From: Bacillus sp. CH30_1T
GTDB taxonomy: Bacteria; Bacillota; Bacilli; Bacillales; Bacillaceae_B
Length of the DNA: 64,000 bases
Assembly (NCBI RefSeq): GCF_008364765.1
Contig: NZ_VTUY01000004.1
Span: 300,151-364,150 of the forward strand
Direction: 5' to 3'
A program made the position numbers and the translations under genes. Below, piece by piece: positions 50,283-59,157 of the stretch. A model generated the notes under the pieces. It saw nothing but the letters and a program-made list of their open reading frames with translations, was not told where the DNA came from and searched no databases. How positions within the stretch are numbered: position 1 is the first letter of the stretch; each line of letters opens with the position of its first letter.

Positions 50283-52061
50283 CTAAAGTTCATCATTATC
50301 CCTATCACTATGGAAAAAAGAATAGGTTTTGACTATTCCATTCAAAAATAAGCTAATGGCAAAGTAGGCAGGCAGAAGATGGGTAAACGAGGTGTACCCG
50401 ATAGCAAAATGAATATATATCCCTGAAATAAAGGCGGGAATGCCCCCGATCAATAACGTCCACCAAACCCACTTATTTCCTTGCTGAAAGCCCCAAAGCG
50501 AAAGAGTTAAGACTAGTAATCCGACACTTAATAAAGCACTGCCGAACCCTGCTCGATCATGTGCAATAACGGGAATGAGGTTCTGATTGAACTCATGAAG
50601 AATCTCCGGTGGCATACAGAGGTAAAGGAGGTCCGTCGGAACAAAAACAGAAGTAACCCCAAAGTAAGAAATGACAAGACCTCCAAGAACAAAAGAAATT
50701 CCAAGTACGACAAATGCAAGCTGACCATACAGGGATTGTAACCATATATTATGATTTCCTCGATTTCCAGATGAAGGAGTTCCTTTTATTCCCTTTGTAT
50801 GAATCCAGCCATAAACGTAAAAGGGTAGCAAAACGAGCCAAAATATAAGATGAAGCCAGTCAAAATAACCATACCCAATAAATAAGAAAATTCCCAGAAA
50901 TCCTGTAATGGCGGCAATGTCTATTGATTGTTTTGCCCATAGGAGACCTCTCCTGACACCATGGAAGGAGAGCTGCATATACACTATTCCACCAGAAATC
51001 ATTGTACCTGCCAATGTCATCCGGTCATGAGCCATAAATTTTACAATCCGGTCGTTGAAGCCAGCAATCGATTCCCTTTTCATCCCCAAGTAATGTTCAT
51101 CATAGGGCAGAATCACCGACGTTAGACTAAAAAGGAGGGCTAAGAGTCCCCCTATAAAAATAAATAAACCAAAATACCAGTAAGATTGCCACCCCTTTTG
51201 AGGAGGTAGCTGATCGTTCAAATCATCCAGTAATGCTTCGTTAATGCGTTTGGATAAACCAGGACCCGAAAAGACATACCCATCTGAAAGAAGAAGTAGG
51301 TCTGCACCCGCATTAAGTAGAGATAGTGCCTGACTTGGTTCACGAACTCCACCTGAAGTGATGATTGTTAGAGCAGGTATTGCTTTTTTGTATGAACGAA
51401 CAGTTGAAATGAGAGGGTTGAATTCATCCTCTTCCAATACGATTCCTGAAATATTTTCAACGTTCAATTTGTAGAGGAGTTCTAAAGTCGGATTTGAGAT
51501 GAAAATCGGTTTGTCACTATGTAACGTAGGATGTATTTCATCACCTTCGACAATATAACCATCTGCAAATCCATCTAATCTATTCATCATCATAGATAAT
51601 TCTTGCGGTGTCCCTGACAAGCGTATGATGAAAGGCTGTTTTTTTCTAATCTTCTTTAATTTCTCTAGAGTCCTGTCTAATCCAATAGATTCAAGGGGAT
51701 CCGAGAACTTTATACGCTGCTCATAATGATCCGAATCAGGGTAAGTGGATTCTGATGAAGTCTGTAAAGTCACCGGACCAATTTCAATAAAGCCAAAGCC
51801 CAAATGAACAAAGGCAGATGTACCTGTAAGTAAGGGATCAATTTTACCGGAAAGACCAACAGGATTTGTAAAGTTCATCCGTTTGATTTGTTGATACAGG
51901 AGAGGGGAGCACTCTTCCCTTCCTAGGAAATGGATGATGTTAGGACCCAGGGGGAGATAAGCGATCGTACTCATTCCTCTATGGATAAACTCTCTCGACA
52001 TGTAAGCAGGGAGTTTGGATAAAACTGGTTTGAATATTCCGTGGTAGGACCAATCAGGCAT
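50283..52061 (-). CDS. Dihydroorotate-dehydrogenase-like protein fused to a duplicated membrane module
   Basis: A 592-residue protein. The first ~285 residues are a TIM-barrel like class 2 dihydroorotate dehydrogenase: FTNPVGLSGKID, FVHLGFGFIEIGPVTLQ, TSGGVREPSQALSLLNAGADLLLLSDG. Several catalytic-region motifs are weak, so true PyrD activity is doubtful. The C-terminal ~300 residues hold about eight membrane helices in two similar copies, each with a conserved AHDR (MAHDRMTLAG and IAHDRAGFGS) followed by an LS..G...G pattern. No other pyrimidine gene is near. The start follows GAGGA. Confidence 0.75.
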   Translation of the reverse strand: MPDWSYHGIFKPVLSKLPAYMSREFIHRGMSTIAYLPLGPNIIHFLGREECSPLLYQQIKRMNFTNPVGLSGKIDPLLTGTSAFVHLGFGFIEIGPVTLQTSSESTYPDSDHYEQRIKFSDPLESIGLDRTLEKLKKIRKKQPFIIRLSGTPQELSMMMNRLDGFADGYIVEGDEIHPTLHSDKPIFISNPTLELLYKLNVENISGIVLEEDEFNPLISTVRSYKKAIPALTIITSGGVREPSQALSLLNAGADLLLLSDGYVFSGPGLSKRINEALLDDLNDQLPPQKGWQSYWYFGLFIFIGGLLALLFSLTSVILPYDEHYLGMKRESIAGFNDRIVKFMAHDRMTLAGTMISGGIVYMQLSFHGVRRGLLWAKQSIDIAAITGFLGIFLFIGYGYFDWLHLIFWLVLLPFYVYGWIHTKGIKGTPSSGNRGNHNIWLQSLYGQLAFVVLGISFVLGGLVISYFGVTSVFVPTDLLYLCMPPEILHEFNQNLIPVIAHDRAGFGSALLSVGLLVLTLSLWGFQQGNKWVWWTLLIGGIPAFISGIYIHFAIGYTSFTHLLPAYFAISLFLNGIVKTYSFFHSDRDNDEL

Positions 52062-52299
52062 AGCACATTCCTCGCAATTTATTGTAATACCATTATTTTA
52101 ACAGGGATTTTATAAGATCGGGTGGTGAATTTTGAGCAGAAGTTAGTATGTGAAAATTAAATGGAAGTAAGAAATACAAAAATGGCACATTGTGAACTTT
52201 TTATAGTTCATTCCTCTCATATTCTGTTTTGCCAGTTATATATCATAAAATAAGTCGATATACTTTACAGGTTTATTTCAACGGAAAAGGAGAGAGTGT

Positions 52300-53781
52300 A
52301 TGATTAAAAAGATTTGTATGACCGTTTTTGCACTATTTCTATTGCTGCCGTCCTGGAGCCAGGCCGGTTCATTTGGTAAGGATGATCCCTCTGGAGTTCC
52401 CGGACAGTGGTATGTAGGTACAACTCCCTCGTATGTAGCCCCTTCCAAGCATCCGCTCCTCTTTGTTCATGGATTAAATAGCTCTTCTAACACATGGTGG
52501 AATGAAAATAATATGTATGACACAGCCTATCAAAATGGTTATGAAACCGCTTTTATCGATCTTTATCCAACAAAGAATATGTGGGATAACGGAGCCCTCC
52601 TGGCCCAGAAAATTCGTGACATACACAATTACTACGGTGAAAAGGTAGTGGTTGTGGCCCATAGTAAAGGTGGCATCGATACTCAATCAGCTCTTGTACA
52701 CTATGGTGCTTTTCCATATGTCGCAAGGGTGATCACCCTTTCCACTCCCCATTATGGTTCTCAATTGGCAGATCTTGCTTATAGCAGCTGGGCAGGATGG
52801 TTGACAGGCATTCTCGGAAGTAAGAATGATGCCACCTATTCATTGCAAACAGGGTATATGAGTTATTTCCGCTCTGAAACGGATCATCATCAGAATGTTA
52901 ATAGAAATCCAGTCTATACATTTGGCGGCACAACATGGGGAAGCTTTGGAAGCTCTCTTTATTGGGGTGGTTTGTATCTTAGTGCTTATAATAGCAACGA
53001 TGGAGCCGTTACAGTCAATAGTTCGAGACTTCCCTATGGGACAGAACTGAGAGTGGGGGATTGGAATCATTCGACTATCAAAGAAGGTTCCTCTACCTTT
53101 AATTTGTTCGAAAATTATTTGAATGAAGCGACCAATACTTCGGGTTTTAATTCTCATAGTGTGGTCGAGTCAAAAGAAGCAGATAATGCTGCCTCTTTTA
53201 TTAGAGGAGGAGAATATAGTGGAAAGAAACAAGAAGTGGTCTTAGTAGAACAGGGGGCTCAGTCCGTAACATTTGATTGGATTAGCAATAGCCCTTCGTC
53301 ACAATTAATCCTAAAAGATCCTGGTCAGAAAGCAGATTCAATATTCAAGGTGGAAAAGGATGAAAGTGAATATTTTAACGGTGCGTATCACCATACGGTC
53401 ACCGTCAAAGATCCGGCACCAGGGGAGTGGAAAGTTGAAGCATCGTCGTCTTCAGCAGAAAAGTATCTCTTACATGTGTCTTTTGAAAGTGCGATGAATG
53501 ATGCAATGAGAATTCATTTAGCACAGAATGGAATCAGCTTGAAAACCAACAGCAGTAACCTGAAATTCAAACAGAACATGACAATTGAATATTACAAGGA
53601 TGGTAAGTTGAAGAAGAGTAAAGTGAAAACAAAGAACGACTCATTAAAACTTCCAAAGCTTGGAGAAGGAGTCTACAACGTTACGGTTGACATAGAAGGA
53701 AGCAAGGACAAAAATGCTTTCAAAAGATCTTTCATTAAATCTGTTTATATTGATGATTCAGGGAAGGTTTATGGGCAGTAG
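52300..53781 (+). CDS. Secreted lipase/esterase with C-terminal domain
   Basis: The 493-residue secreted alpha/beta hydrolase has a signal peptide (about 1-22, ending SWSQA). The catalytic domain (to about 285) has HGLNSSSNTWW, the nucleophile Ser122 in AHSKGGID, an Asp candidate in NSNDGAV and a His in WNHSTI. The Ser sits in A-H-S-K-G instead of A-x-S-x-G with another second residue, as in other lipases of Bacillus and relatives. A C-terminal region of about 200 residues looks beta-rich. The start follows AAAAGGAGAG. Confidence 0.85.
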   Translation: MIKKICMTVFALFLLLPSWSQAGSFGKDDPSGVPGQWYVGTTPSYVAPSKHPLLFVHGLNSSSNTWWNENNMYDTAYQNGYETAFIDLYPTKNMWDNGALLAQKIRDIHNYYGEKVVVVAHSKGGIDTQSALVHYGAFPYVARVITLSTPHYGSQLADLAYSSWAGWLTGILGSKNDATYSLQTGYMSYFRSETDHHQNVNRNPVYTFGGTTWGSFGSSLYWGGLYLSAYNSNDGAVTVNSSRLPYGTELRVGDWNHSTIKEGSSTFNLFENYLNEATNTSGFNSHSVVESKEADNAASFIRGGEYSGKKQEVVLVEQGAQSVTFDWISNSPSSQLILKDPGQKADSIFKVEKDESEYFNGAYHHTVTVKDPAPGEWKVEASSSSAEKYLLHVSFESAMNDAMRIHLAQNGISLKTNSSNLKFKQNMTIEYYKDGKLKKSKVKTKNDSLKLPKLGEGVYNVTVDIEGSKDKNAFKRSFIKSVYIDDSGKVYGQ

Positions 53782-53802
53782 GATAGGTTGGAGTACATTG
53801 GG

Positions 53803-53836
53803 TGAGGAGCTAATATTTTATTAGCTTCTCATTTTG
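53803..53836 (+). terminator. Intrinsic terminator of the lipase gene
   Basis: TGAGGAGCTAATA and TATTAGCTTCTCA arms (one mismatch) are followed by TTTTG. Confidence 0.75.
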
Positions 53837-54111
53837 ATAAATAAAAAGAACTGAACATTTAGAAGCTACTGTAAAGCCATTAATGATGAGGAGGTAATGT
53901 ACTTTTAGAATGTTTAGGTAATAATCTTTAAATGCATCATGATCTTTTGCAACTGGCCGGGACTGAACCTTTAACAGTTTGGAGTATACATCGTTTACGC
54001 CGATCCAGAGGAATGTAAGATTTGAGCTTCTAGAAGGTGCTGTTCATAATAAATTTGCTTGGAGAGAGAGGGTACCGATGATTTTTAAATAGTTGTATAA
54101 GGATGAAATGG
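53837..54111. other. Intergenic stretch between lipase and stress-protein genes
   Basis: About 275 AT-rich bases. I see no gene, promoter pair or repeat that I would defend. Confidence 0.5.
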
Positions 54112-54140
54112 AGAAAGACTTCCAATTGGGAAGTCTTTCT
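54112..54140. terminator. Terminator after the universal stress protein gene
   Basis: AGAAAGACTTCC and GGAAGTCTTTCT form a perfect stem around AATTG; the convergent flanks carry T- and A-rich tails. Confidence 0.75.
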
Positions 54141-54556
54141 TATTTCACGATCATCACGGGACATTTAGCCCTCTTTGCGACTTTATGGCTAACACTTCCT
54201 AAGACCATTTCTTGAAATGCATTTAATCCCCGGCTTCCAATGACTACTGCATCGAAGTTGTTTTTGTTCGCATGCTCAACAATCGTCGGCCCCGGTTCTC
54301 CGTGTAAAAAGATAATCTCATAGTCGATGCCTTCATGCCTGGCTTTTTGTTCTATCATTTGCAGTTTCTGCTTCCGTTTATCTGTTGCATCCAGTCCCCA
54401 ATGATGCAGAACATCTTCCTTGGATTGCTTCCCGTCTACTACATAAACAATATCTATTTTAGAGCCTTCATTGCATCTCGCGAGAGCGATCGCTTTTTCT
54501 CCTGCCCTTAGAGAGTGTTCAGATCCATCTGTTGCGAGAAGAATGTGTTTGAACAT
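54140..54556 (-). CDS. Universal stress protein, UspA family
   Basis: The 138-residue protein starts MFKHILLATDGSEHS and ends with GSRGLNAFQEMVLGSVSHKVAKRAKCPVMIVK: the nucleotide-binding signature G-x2-G-x9-G-(S/T) of ATP-binding UspA proteins. It binds ATP or a related ligand and is induced in many stresses, with no fixed reaction. The ATG at 54556 follows GGAGG; the six codons before it are dispensable. It is divergent from the SulP gene, with which such proteins often pair. Confidence 0.9.
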   Translation of the reverse strand: MFKHILLATDGSEHSLRAGEKAIALARCNEGSKIDIVYVVDGKQSKEDVLHHWGLDATDKRKQKLQMIEQKARHEGIDYEIIFLHGEPGPTIVEHANKNNFDAVVIGSRGLNAFQEMVLGSVSHKVAKRAKCPVMIVK

Positions 54557-54724
54557 TGCTTTTCCTCCATCCAATGAAAGCGTTTAGTATTTAGTTCTAT
54601 ATTATTATTCAATATCCTCTAAAGAAATTTAAGATTTTTTACATGTGTTTGAACTGAAGTAGATTAACAGTGAAATTAAGAGTAAATGAAAGATAATACG
54701 TTATGTTCGCGCTTTCATAACTGT

Positions 54725-54798
54725 TTCACAAATTGAATCATCCATTATATAATGTCCCTTGTGTTAAACGGCCCCGACTTTCATGAGAGTTGAAAGTC
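54725..54798 (+). promoter_or_regulatory. Promoter and leader hairpin of the SulP gene
   Basis: TTCACA (54725-54730) and TATAAT (54748-54753) are 17 bp apart. In the 5' untranslated part the inverted repeat GACTTTCA-TGAGAGT-TGAAAGTC (54776-54798) lies about 25 bases before the start codon and could be an operator or an RNA element. Confidence 0.65.
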
Positions 54799-54823
54799 AT
54801 AAATAAACAGGAAGAGGTGCATT

Positions 54824-56305
54824 ATGAGTTTAAGTCAAAAAATTAAATATGAGTGGTTTGGTAATATTCGTGGAGATGTATTAGCCGGTTTAGTCGTGGC
54901 TATGGCATTGATCCCGGAAGCGATTGCGTTTTCTATTATCGCAGGTGTCGATCCAATGGTCGGGTTATATGCTTCCTTCTGTATTGCAGTAGTGATTGCA
55001 TTTGTAGGCGGTCGTCCGGGGATGATTTCTGCCGCAACGGGTGCTACAGCCCTGGTCATGGTGACGTTAGTTGCGGATCATGGTTTACAGTATCTGTTAG
55101 CAGCGACCATCTTAACAGGTGTGATTCAAATTATCATGGGTGTCCTTAAACTAGGCCGCTTAATGAAATTTGTCCCACGTTCCGTTATGGTTGGATTTGT
55201 GAACTCACTTGCCATCTTGATTTTCACTTCACAGTTACCACACTTTGTTGGTGAATCGTGGATCATGTATGCTATGGTGGCTGGTGCATTGGGGATCATA
55301 TATATTTTACCCCGCTTTACAAAAGCAGTTCCATCACCATTAGTGGCAATTATCGCTGTTACTATTTTCGCGGTGCTGACAGGAAGTGGAGTACGTACAG
55401 TTGGAGATATGGGTGAGCTTACTCAAGCATTACCAATCTTCTTGATTCCTGATATTCCATTTAACTTCGAGACATTGCAAATCATTTTCCCATATTCTTT
55501 ATCAATTGCAATTGTAGGGTTAGTTGAGTCTCTATTAACTGCGTCTATTGTTGATGATATGACAGATACCACAAGTGATAAAAATAAAGAAGCAAAAGGT
55601 CAAGGGATTGCGAATATCGTATCTGGTCTTTTCGGTGGAATGGCTGGTTGTGCGATGATCGGACAATCTGTTATTAATGTTAAGTCAGGTGGACGAGGAC
55701 GTTTATCAGCTTTTGTGGCTGGTACATTCTTGATGATTTTAATCTTATTGCTCAATGATTTCTTGGTTCAAATTCCAATGGCGGCTTTGGTTGGAGTTAT
55801 GATCATGGTATCCGTTGGGACCTTTGATTGGTCTTCAGTGAAGAACTTACACAAAACGCCGATTACAGACTCTCTTGTTATGATAGCAACAGTTGTCACT
55901 GTATTGTTTACTCATGATTTATCTAAAGGTGTTCTTGTCGGGATTATCTTAAGCGCTATATTCTTCGCTTCAAAAATATCAAAAGTGAAGATTACCACGA
56001 TGGCGTCTGAAGAAACTCATAAGAAGGTATACCGTGTGTCAGGTCAATTGTTCTTTGCTTCTGTTACGGAATTTGTTGAAAGCTTTAATTTCAATGAAGA
56101 TGTGAAGGAAGTAACGCTGGATTTAACTCACACACATTTATGGGATGATTCTGCCGTGGGAGCGATTGATAAAATCGTTATTAAGTACCATCAGAATGGT
56201 GTGAAAGTAAATCTGATTGGTCTGAACACTGAAAGTAATAAATTAATTGACAAATTGGCTGTGCATAATAAGCCCGGTGGATTAGATAAAGCCGTTAACC
56301 ATTAA
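54824..56305 (+). CDS. SulP-family inorganic anion transporter
   Basis: The 493-residue transporter has about ten to twelve membrane helices (to about 385) with the SulP features [28 protein letters not shown] and [12 protein letters not shown], and a C-terminal STAS domain (about 400-490, with [18 protein letters not shown]). SulP proteins carry sulfate or bicarbonate; the bicarbonate type is common where a UspA or carbonic-anhydrase gene is near, but the substrate cannot be fixed here. The start follows AGGAAGAGG. Confidence 0.9.
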   Translation: MSLSQKIKYEWFGNIRGDVLAGLVVAMALIPEAIAFSIIAGVDPMVGLYASFCIAVVIAFVGGRPGMISAATGATALVMVTLVADHGLQYLLAATILTGVIQIIMGVLKLGRLMKFVPRSVMVGFVNSLAILIFTSQLPHFVGESWIMYAMVAGALGIIYILPRFTKAVPSPLVAIIAVTIFAVLTGSGVRTVGDMGELTQALPIFLIPDIPFNFETLQIIFPYSLSIAIVGLVESLLTASIVDDMTDTTSDKNKEAKGQGIANIVSGLFGGMAGCAMIGQSVINVKSGGRGRLSAFVAGTFLMILILLLNDFLVQIPMAALVGVMIMVSVGTFDWSSVKNLHKTPITDSLVMIATVVTVLFTHDLSKGVLVGIILSAIFFASKISKVKITTMASEETHKKVYRVSGQLFFASVTEFVESFNFNEDVKEVTLDLTHTHLWDDSAVGAIDKIVIKYHQNGVKVNLIGLNTESNKLIDKLAVHNKPGGLDKAVNH

Positions 56306-56314
56306 GTAAGATCT

Positions 56315-56352
56315 GAAAAGTCCTTGGTCAAGTGATCAAGGACTTTTCTATA
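56315..56352 (+). terminator. Intrinsic terminator of the SulP gene
   Basis: GAAAAGTCCTTG and CAAGGACTTTTC form a perfect 12-bp stem around a short loop, followed by T-rich sequence. Confidence 0.88.
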
Positions 56353-56404
56353 TATACTTATTTATACCATTTGCGCCCAAAAACCAAAGAATTATGAAAA
56401 AAGG

Positions 56405-56453
56405 TTGAAATAAGCATATAAGTATTTTATTATATAAGCAAGATCTTATATAA
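56405..56453 (+). promoter_or_regulatory. ars promoter with ArsR-type operator
   Basis: TTGAAA (56405-56410) and TATTAT (56428-56433) are 17 bp apart. A perfect inverted repeat TTATATAAG-N6-CTTATATAA (56430-56453) overlaps the -10 and the transcript start. Related ATATAAG half-sites recur at about 56487 and 56513. A repressor of the ArsR/SmtB type would bind here. Confidence 0.75.
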
Positions 56454-56480
56454 GAGCCTTTAGAAAGGTTCTTATTTTTT
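56452..56480 (+). terminator. Possible attenuator in the ars leader
   Basis: AAGAGCCTTT and AAAGGTTCTT form a ten-base stem with one G-U pair around AG, followed by ATTTTTT. It lies inside the 5' untranslated region of arsR, after the inferred transcript start. Confidence 0.6.
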
Positions 56481-56539
56481 CTTATTATATAAGTAAATAA
56501 TAATATGCTAATAATATAAGTGATTGAGGAGGTGTTTAC

Positions 56540-56884
56540 ATGCTTAAATCAAAAGTTGATATTGAAAGGGCGGCAACAATGTTAAAGCTTTTAGGGGATA
56601 AAACCCGTCTTACCATGGTGAAACTATTAGAATCCAATGACTGCTGTGTGTGTGAATTTGTCGAGATTTTCAAAATGAGTCAGCCTGCCATCTCACAGCA
56701 TGTTCGTAAATTGAAAGATGCAGGACTTGTGAGGGAATTAAGAAGGGGTCAATGGGTCTTTTACTCTCTTAACAAAGAAAGTGATGCGTATCCGTTTGTT
56801 CAAAGCTTGATGGAACACTTGCCTAATCAGGATGATCGATTAACAGCATTAGAAAAGCAAGGATTACGCATTTCTTGTAATTAG
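56540..56884 (+). CDS. arsR: ArsR-family arsenic-responsive repressor
   Basis: The 114-residue winged-helix repressor carries the metal-sensing Cys cluster DCCVCEF (about 36-42) at the start of the recognition-helix region, followed by [19 protein letters not shown]. Arsenite binding releases it from the operator. It heads the operon arsR-arsB-arsC and starts after GAGGAGG. Confidence 0.92.
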   Translation: MLKSKVDIERAATMLKLLGDKTRLTMVKLLESNDCCVCEFVEIFKMSQPAISQHVRKLKDAGLVRELRRGQWVFYSLNKESDAYPFVQSLMEHLPNQDDRLTALEKQGLRISCN

Positions 56885-56898
56885 GAGGAGGGTTTCCC

Positions 56899-58197
56899 GT
56901 GTTATCAGTTATTTTAGCTACCATGATTTTTGTGGCCACATTGGTACTTGTGATTTGGCAGCCTAAAGGATTGTCTATAGGCTGGTCTGCTTGTGGAGGA
57001 GCGGTTCTTGCCTTAATGGTAGGGGTTGTCGACTTCCAGGATGTTGTGGCAGTGACAGGAATAGTATGGAATGCGACTTTAGCATTCATTGCTATTATCA
57101 TTATCTCTTTAATCCTGGATGAAATTGGATTTTTTGAATGGTCCGCTCTACATATGGCGAGAGCAGCAAAGGGGAATGGCGTTAAAATGTTTGTTTACGT
57201 TTCCCTATTAGGAGCAGTTGTCGCAGCATTTTTTGCGAATGATGGAGCAGCGTTGATATTGACTCCGATTGTTTTAGCAATGGTGAGAAACTTGAATTTT
57301 GAAGAAAAAATGGTTTTTCCATTTATCATGGCAAGTGGATTCATTGCCGATACGACTTCATTGCCGCTTGTCGTCAGTAACCTTGTGAACATCGTGTCAG
57401 CCGATTTCTTTGATATCGGGTTTGTAGAATATGCATCACGAATGATTATCCCAAACTTCTTCTCACTGTTCGCAAGCATTCTGGTACTGTATCTGTTCTT
57501 TAGAAAAAGCATTCCAAAGAATTATGATGCCAGCCAGCTAAAGAAACCGGTTGAAGCAATTAAAGATCAGCGTATGTTCAAGCTATCATGGATTGTACTG
57601 GGTATCTTACTTGTTGGTTATTTTATCAGTGAATCACTGCACATCCCTGTATCGATTATCGCTGGAATTGTGTCGATCTTCTTCTTATTAATGGCTAGAA
57701 GAAGCTCAGCCGTCAACACTAAAACTGTCATTAAAGGTGCTCCCTGGGCGATTGTATTCTTTTCGATCGGTATGTACGTAGTGGTGTATGGCTTACGTAA
57801 CGTAGGACTGACCAATGTGTTAACAGATGTTATCCAAGTGGCCGCTGATCAGGGGTTGTTTGTCGCTACGATTTCCATGGGATTCATTGCAGCGATACTG
57901 TCTTCGGTCATGAACAATATGCCGACCGTTATGATCGATGCGATTGCGATCATGGATACGAATACTACTGGTGTTATTCGTGAGTCACTTATTTATTCCA
58001 ATGTCATCGGTTCTGATTTGGGTCCGAAGATCACCCCGATTGGTTCACTGGCAACCCTCTTATGGTTACACGTTTTATCATTAAAAGGCGTGAAAATTTC
58101 ATGGGGGCAATATTTTAAAACAGGAATCATTTTAACCGTACCAACATTACTCATTACCCTTACTGGTTTATATATCTGGTTAATGATCATATCTTAA
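56899..58197 (+). CDS. arsB: Arsenite efflux pump ArsB
   Basis: The 432-residue membrane protein has about twelve helices and the ArsB pattern: [57 protein letters not shown], and [34 protein letters not shown]. It expels arsenite and antimonite, alone or with the ArsA ATPase. The GTG start follows AGGAGGAGGG; it lies 14 bp after arsR. Confidence 0.94.
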   Translation: MLSVILATMIFVATLVLVIWQPKGLSIGWSACGGAVLALMVGVVDFQDVVAVTGIVWNATLAFIAIIIISLILDEIGFFEWSALHMARAAKGNGVKMFVYVSLLGAVVAAFFANDGAALILTPIVLAMVRNLNFEEKMVFPFIMASGFIADTTSLPLVVSNLVNIVSADFFDIGFVEYASRMIIPNFFSLFASILVLYLFFRKSIPKNYDASQLKKPVEAIKDQRMFKLSWIVLGILLVGYFISESLHIPVSIIAGIVSIFFLLMARRSSAVNTKTVIKGAPWAIVFFSIGMYVVVYGLRNVGLTNVLTDVIQVAADQGLFVATISMGFIAAILSSVMNNMPTVMIDAIAIMDTNTTGVIRESLIYSNVIGSDLGPKITPIGSLATLLWLHVLSLKGVKISWGQYFKTGIILTVPTLLITLTGLYIWLMIIS

Positions 58198-58225
58198 AAC
58201 TTACAACAAAAGGAGCTCGATTATT

Positions 58226-58645
58226 ATGTCTAAAAAAACACTATACTTCTTATGTACAGGTAACTCATGCCGCAGCCAAATGGCAGAAGGTTGGGCAAAG
58301 CATCATTTAGGAGAAGATTGGGATGTGAAAAGTGCAGGTATTGAAGCACATGGATTAAATCCCAACGCAGTAAAAGCAATGAAAGAAGCGGGAATAGATA
58401 TTTCAAACCAAACTTCTGACATCATCGATCCAGACATTTTGAACAATGCAGATTTAGTCGTAACGCTTTGTGGCGATGCAGCTGATAAATGCCCAATGAC
58501 CCCTCCGCATGTCAAGCGTGAGCACTGGGGCTTTGATGACCCGGCGAAAGCCGAAGGAACGGATGAAGAAAAATGGGCATTCTTCCAACGCGTACGTGAT
58601 GAAATCAGCGATCGCATCAAAACGTTTGCTGAGACCGGGAAGTAA
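58226..58645 (+). CDS. arsC: Thioredoxin-coupled arsenate reductase
   Basis: The 139-residue enzyme reduces arsenate to arsenite so that ArsB can export it. The low-molecular-weight phosphatase-type loop CTGNSCRSQ (Cys10) is present, with the resolving Cys pair in [14 protein letters not shown] (Cys82, Cys89): the staphylococcal/bacillary type. It follows arsB after 28 bp. Two inverted GGGACGGACC motifs and a terminator stand between it and arsD. Confidence 0.94.
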   Translation: MSKKTLYFLCTGNSCRSQMAEGWAKHHLGEDWDVKSAGIEAHGLNPNAVKAMKEAGIDISNQTSDIIDPDILNNADLVVTLCGDAADKCPMTPPHVKREHWGFDDPAKAEGTDEEKWAFFQRVRDEISDRIKTFAETGK

Positions 58646-58655
58646 AGTATAAATA

Positions 58656-58711
58656 GAGGGACGGACCTCACGGCAATATTAAAAAAACCCTGCACAATAG
58701 GTCCGTCCCTC
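58656..58711. repeat. Inverted pair of the GGGACGGACC motif
   Basis: Copies at 58656-58669 and 58699-58711, in opposite orientation, are separated by about 30 bp that include an A-run. As RNA they form a 13-bp stem. Confidence 0.8.
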
Positions 58712-58719
58712 TTTTATAA

Positions 58720-58750
58720 TGCCGAGAGAAGCTTCTCGGCTATTTTTTAT
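58720..58750 (+). terminator. Terminator between arsC and arsD
   Basis: GCCGAGA and TCTCGGC arms flank a short loop and are followed by TATTTTTT. Transcripts from the ars promoter may stop partly here, or arsD-arsA may have another promoter not recognised by eye. Confidence 0.75.
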
Positions 58751-58779
58751 ATAAATTTATGAATGGGAGTGGGATTTTG

Positions 58780-59142
58780 ATGGCAAAGGTTGAAATTTTT
58801 GATCCGGCTATGTGTTGTTCGACGGGGGTTTGTGGTCCTAGTATTGATCCTGAGCTTACTCGCGTCGCGAATGCTGTATATTCACTTGAAAAACGAGGGT
58901 TTGATATTAGCCGATACAATTTAGCGAATGATCCAGGGGCATTTGCTAACCATGAGGTGATCAACCGTATTTTACACGATGAAGGTCCGGATGTTTTACC
59001 TGTCACGCTTGTTGATGGGAAACAAGCCGCTGTTGGAAAATATCCTTCAAATGAAGAGTTTTCACAATGGTTTGAAGTACCAGCTGAGGAATTGAATGAG
59101 AAAAGAAAAGTACGAATGACATTGGATATTAATAAAAAATAA
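58780..59142 (+). CDS. arsD: Arsenic metallochaperone ArsD
   Basis: The 120-residue ArsD passes arsenite to the ArsA ATPase. The essential Cys trio is visible as CCSTGVCGP (Cys12, Cys13, Cys18); the C-terminal Cys pairs of the plasmid R773 protein are absent, which is not needed for function. The ATG at 58780 is chosen by GGGAGTGGG upstream and by family length. Confidence 0.92.
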   Translation: MAKVEIFDPAMCCSTGVCGPSIDPELTRVANAVYSLEKRGFDISRYNLANDPGAFANHEVINRILHDEGPDVLPVTLVDGKQAAVGKYPSNEEFSQWFEVPAEELNEKRKVRMTLDINKK

Positions 59143-59157
59143 GAAAGTTGGGGTACA

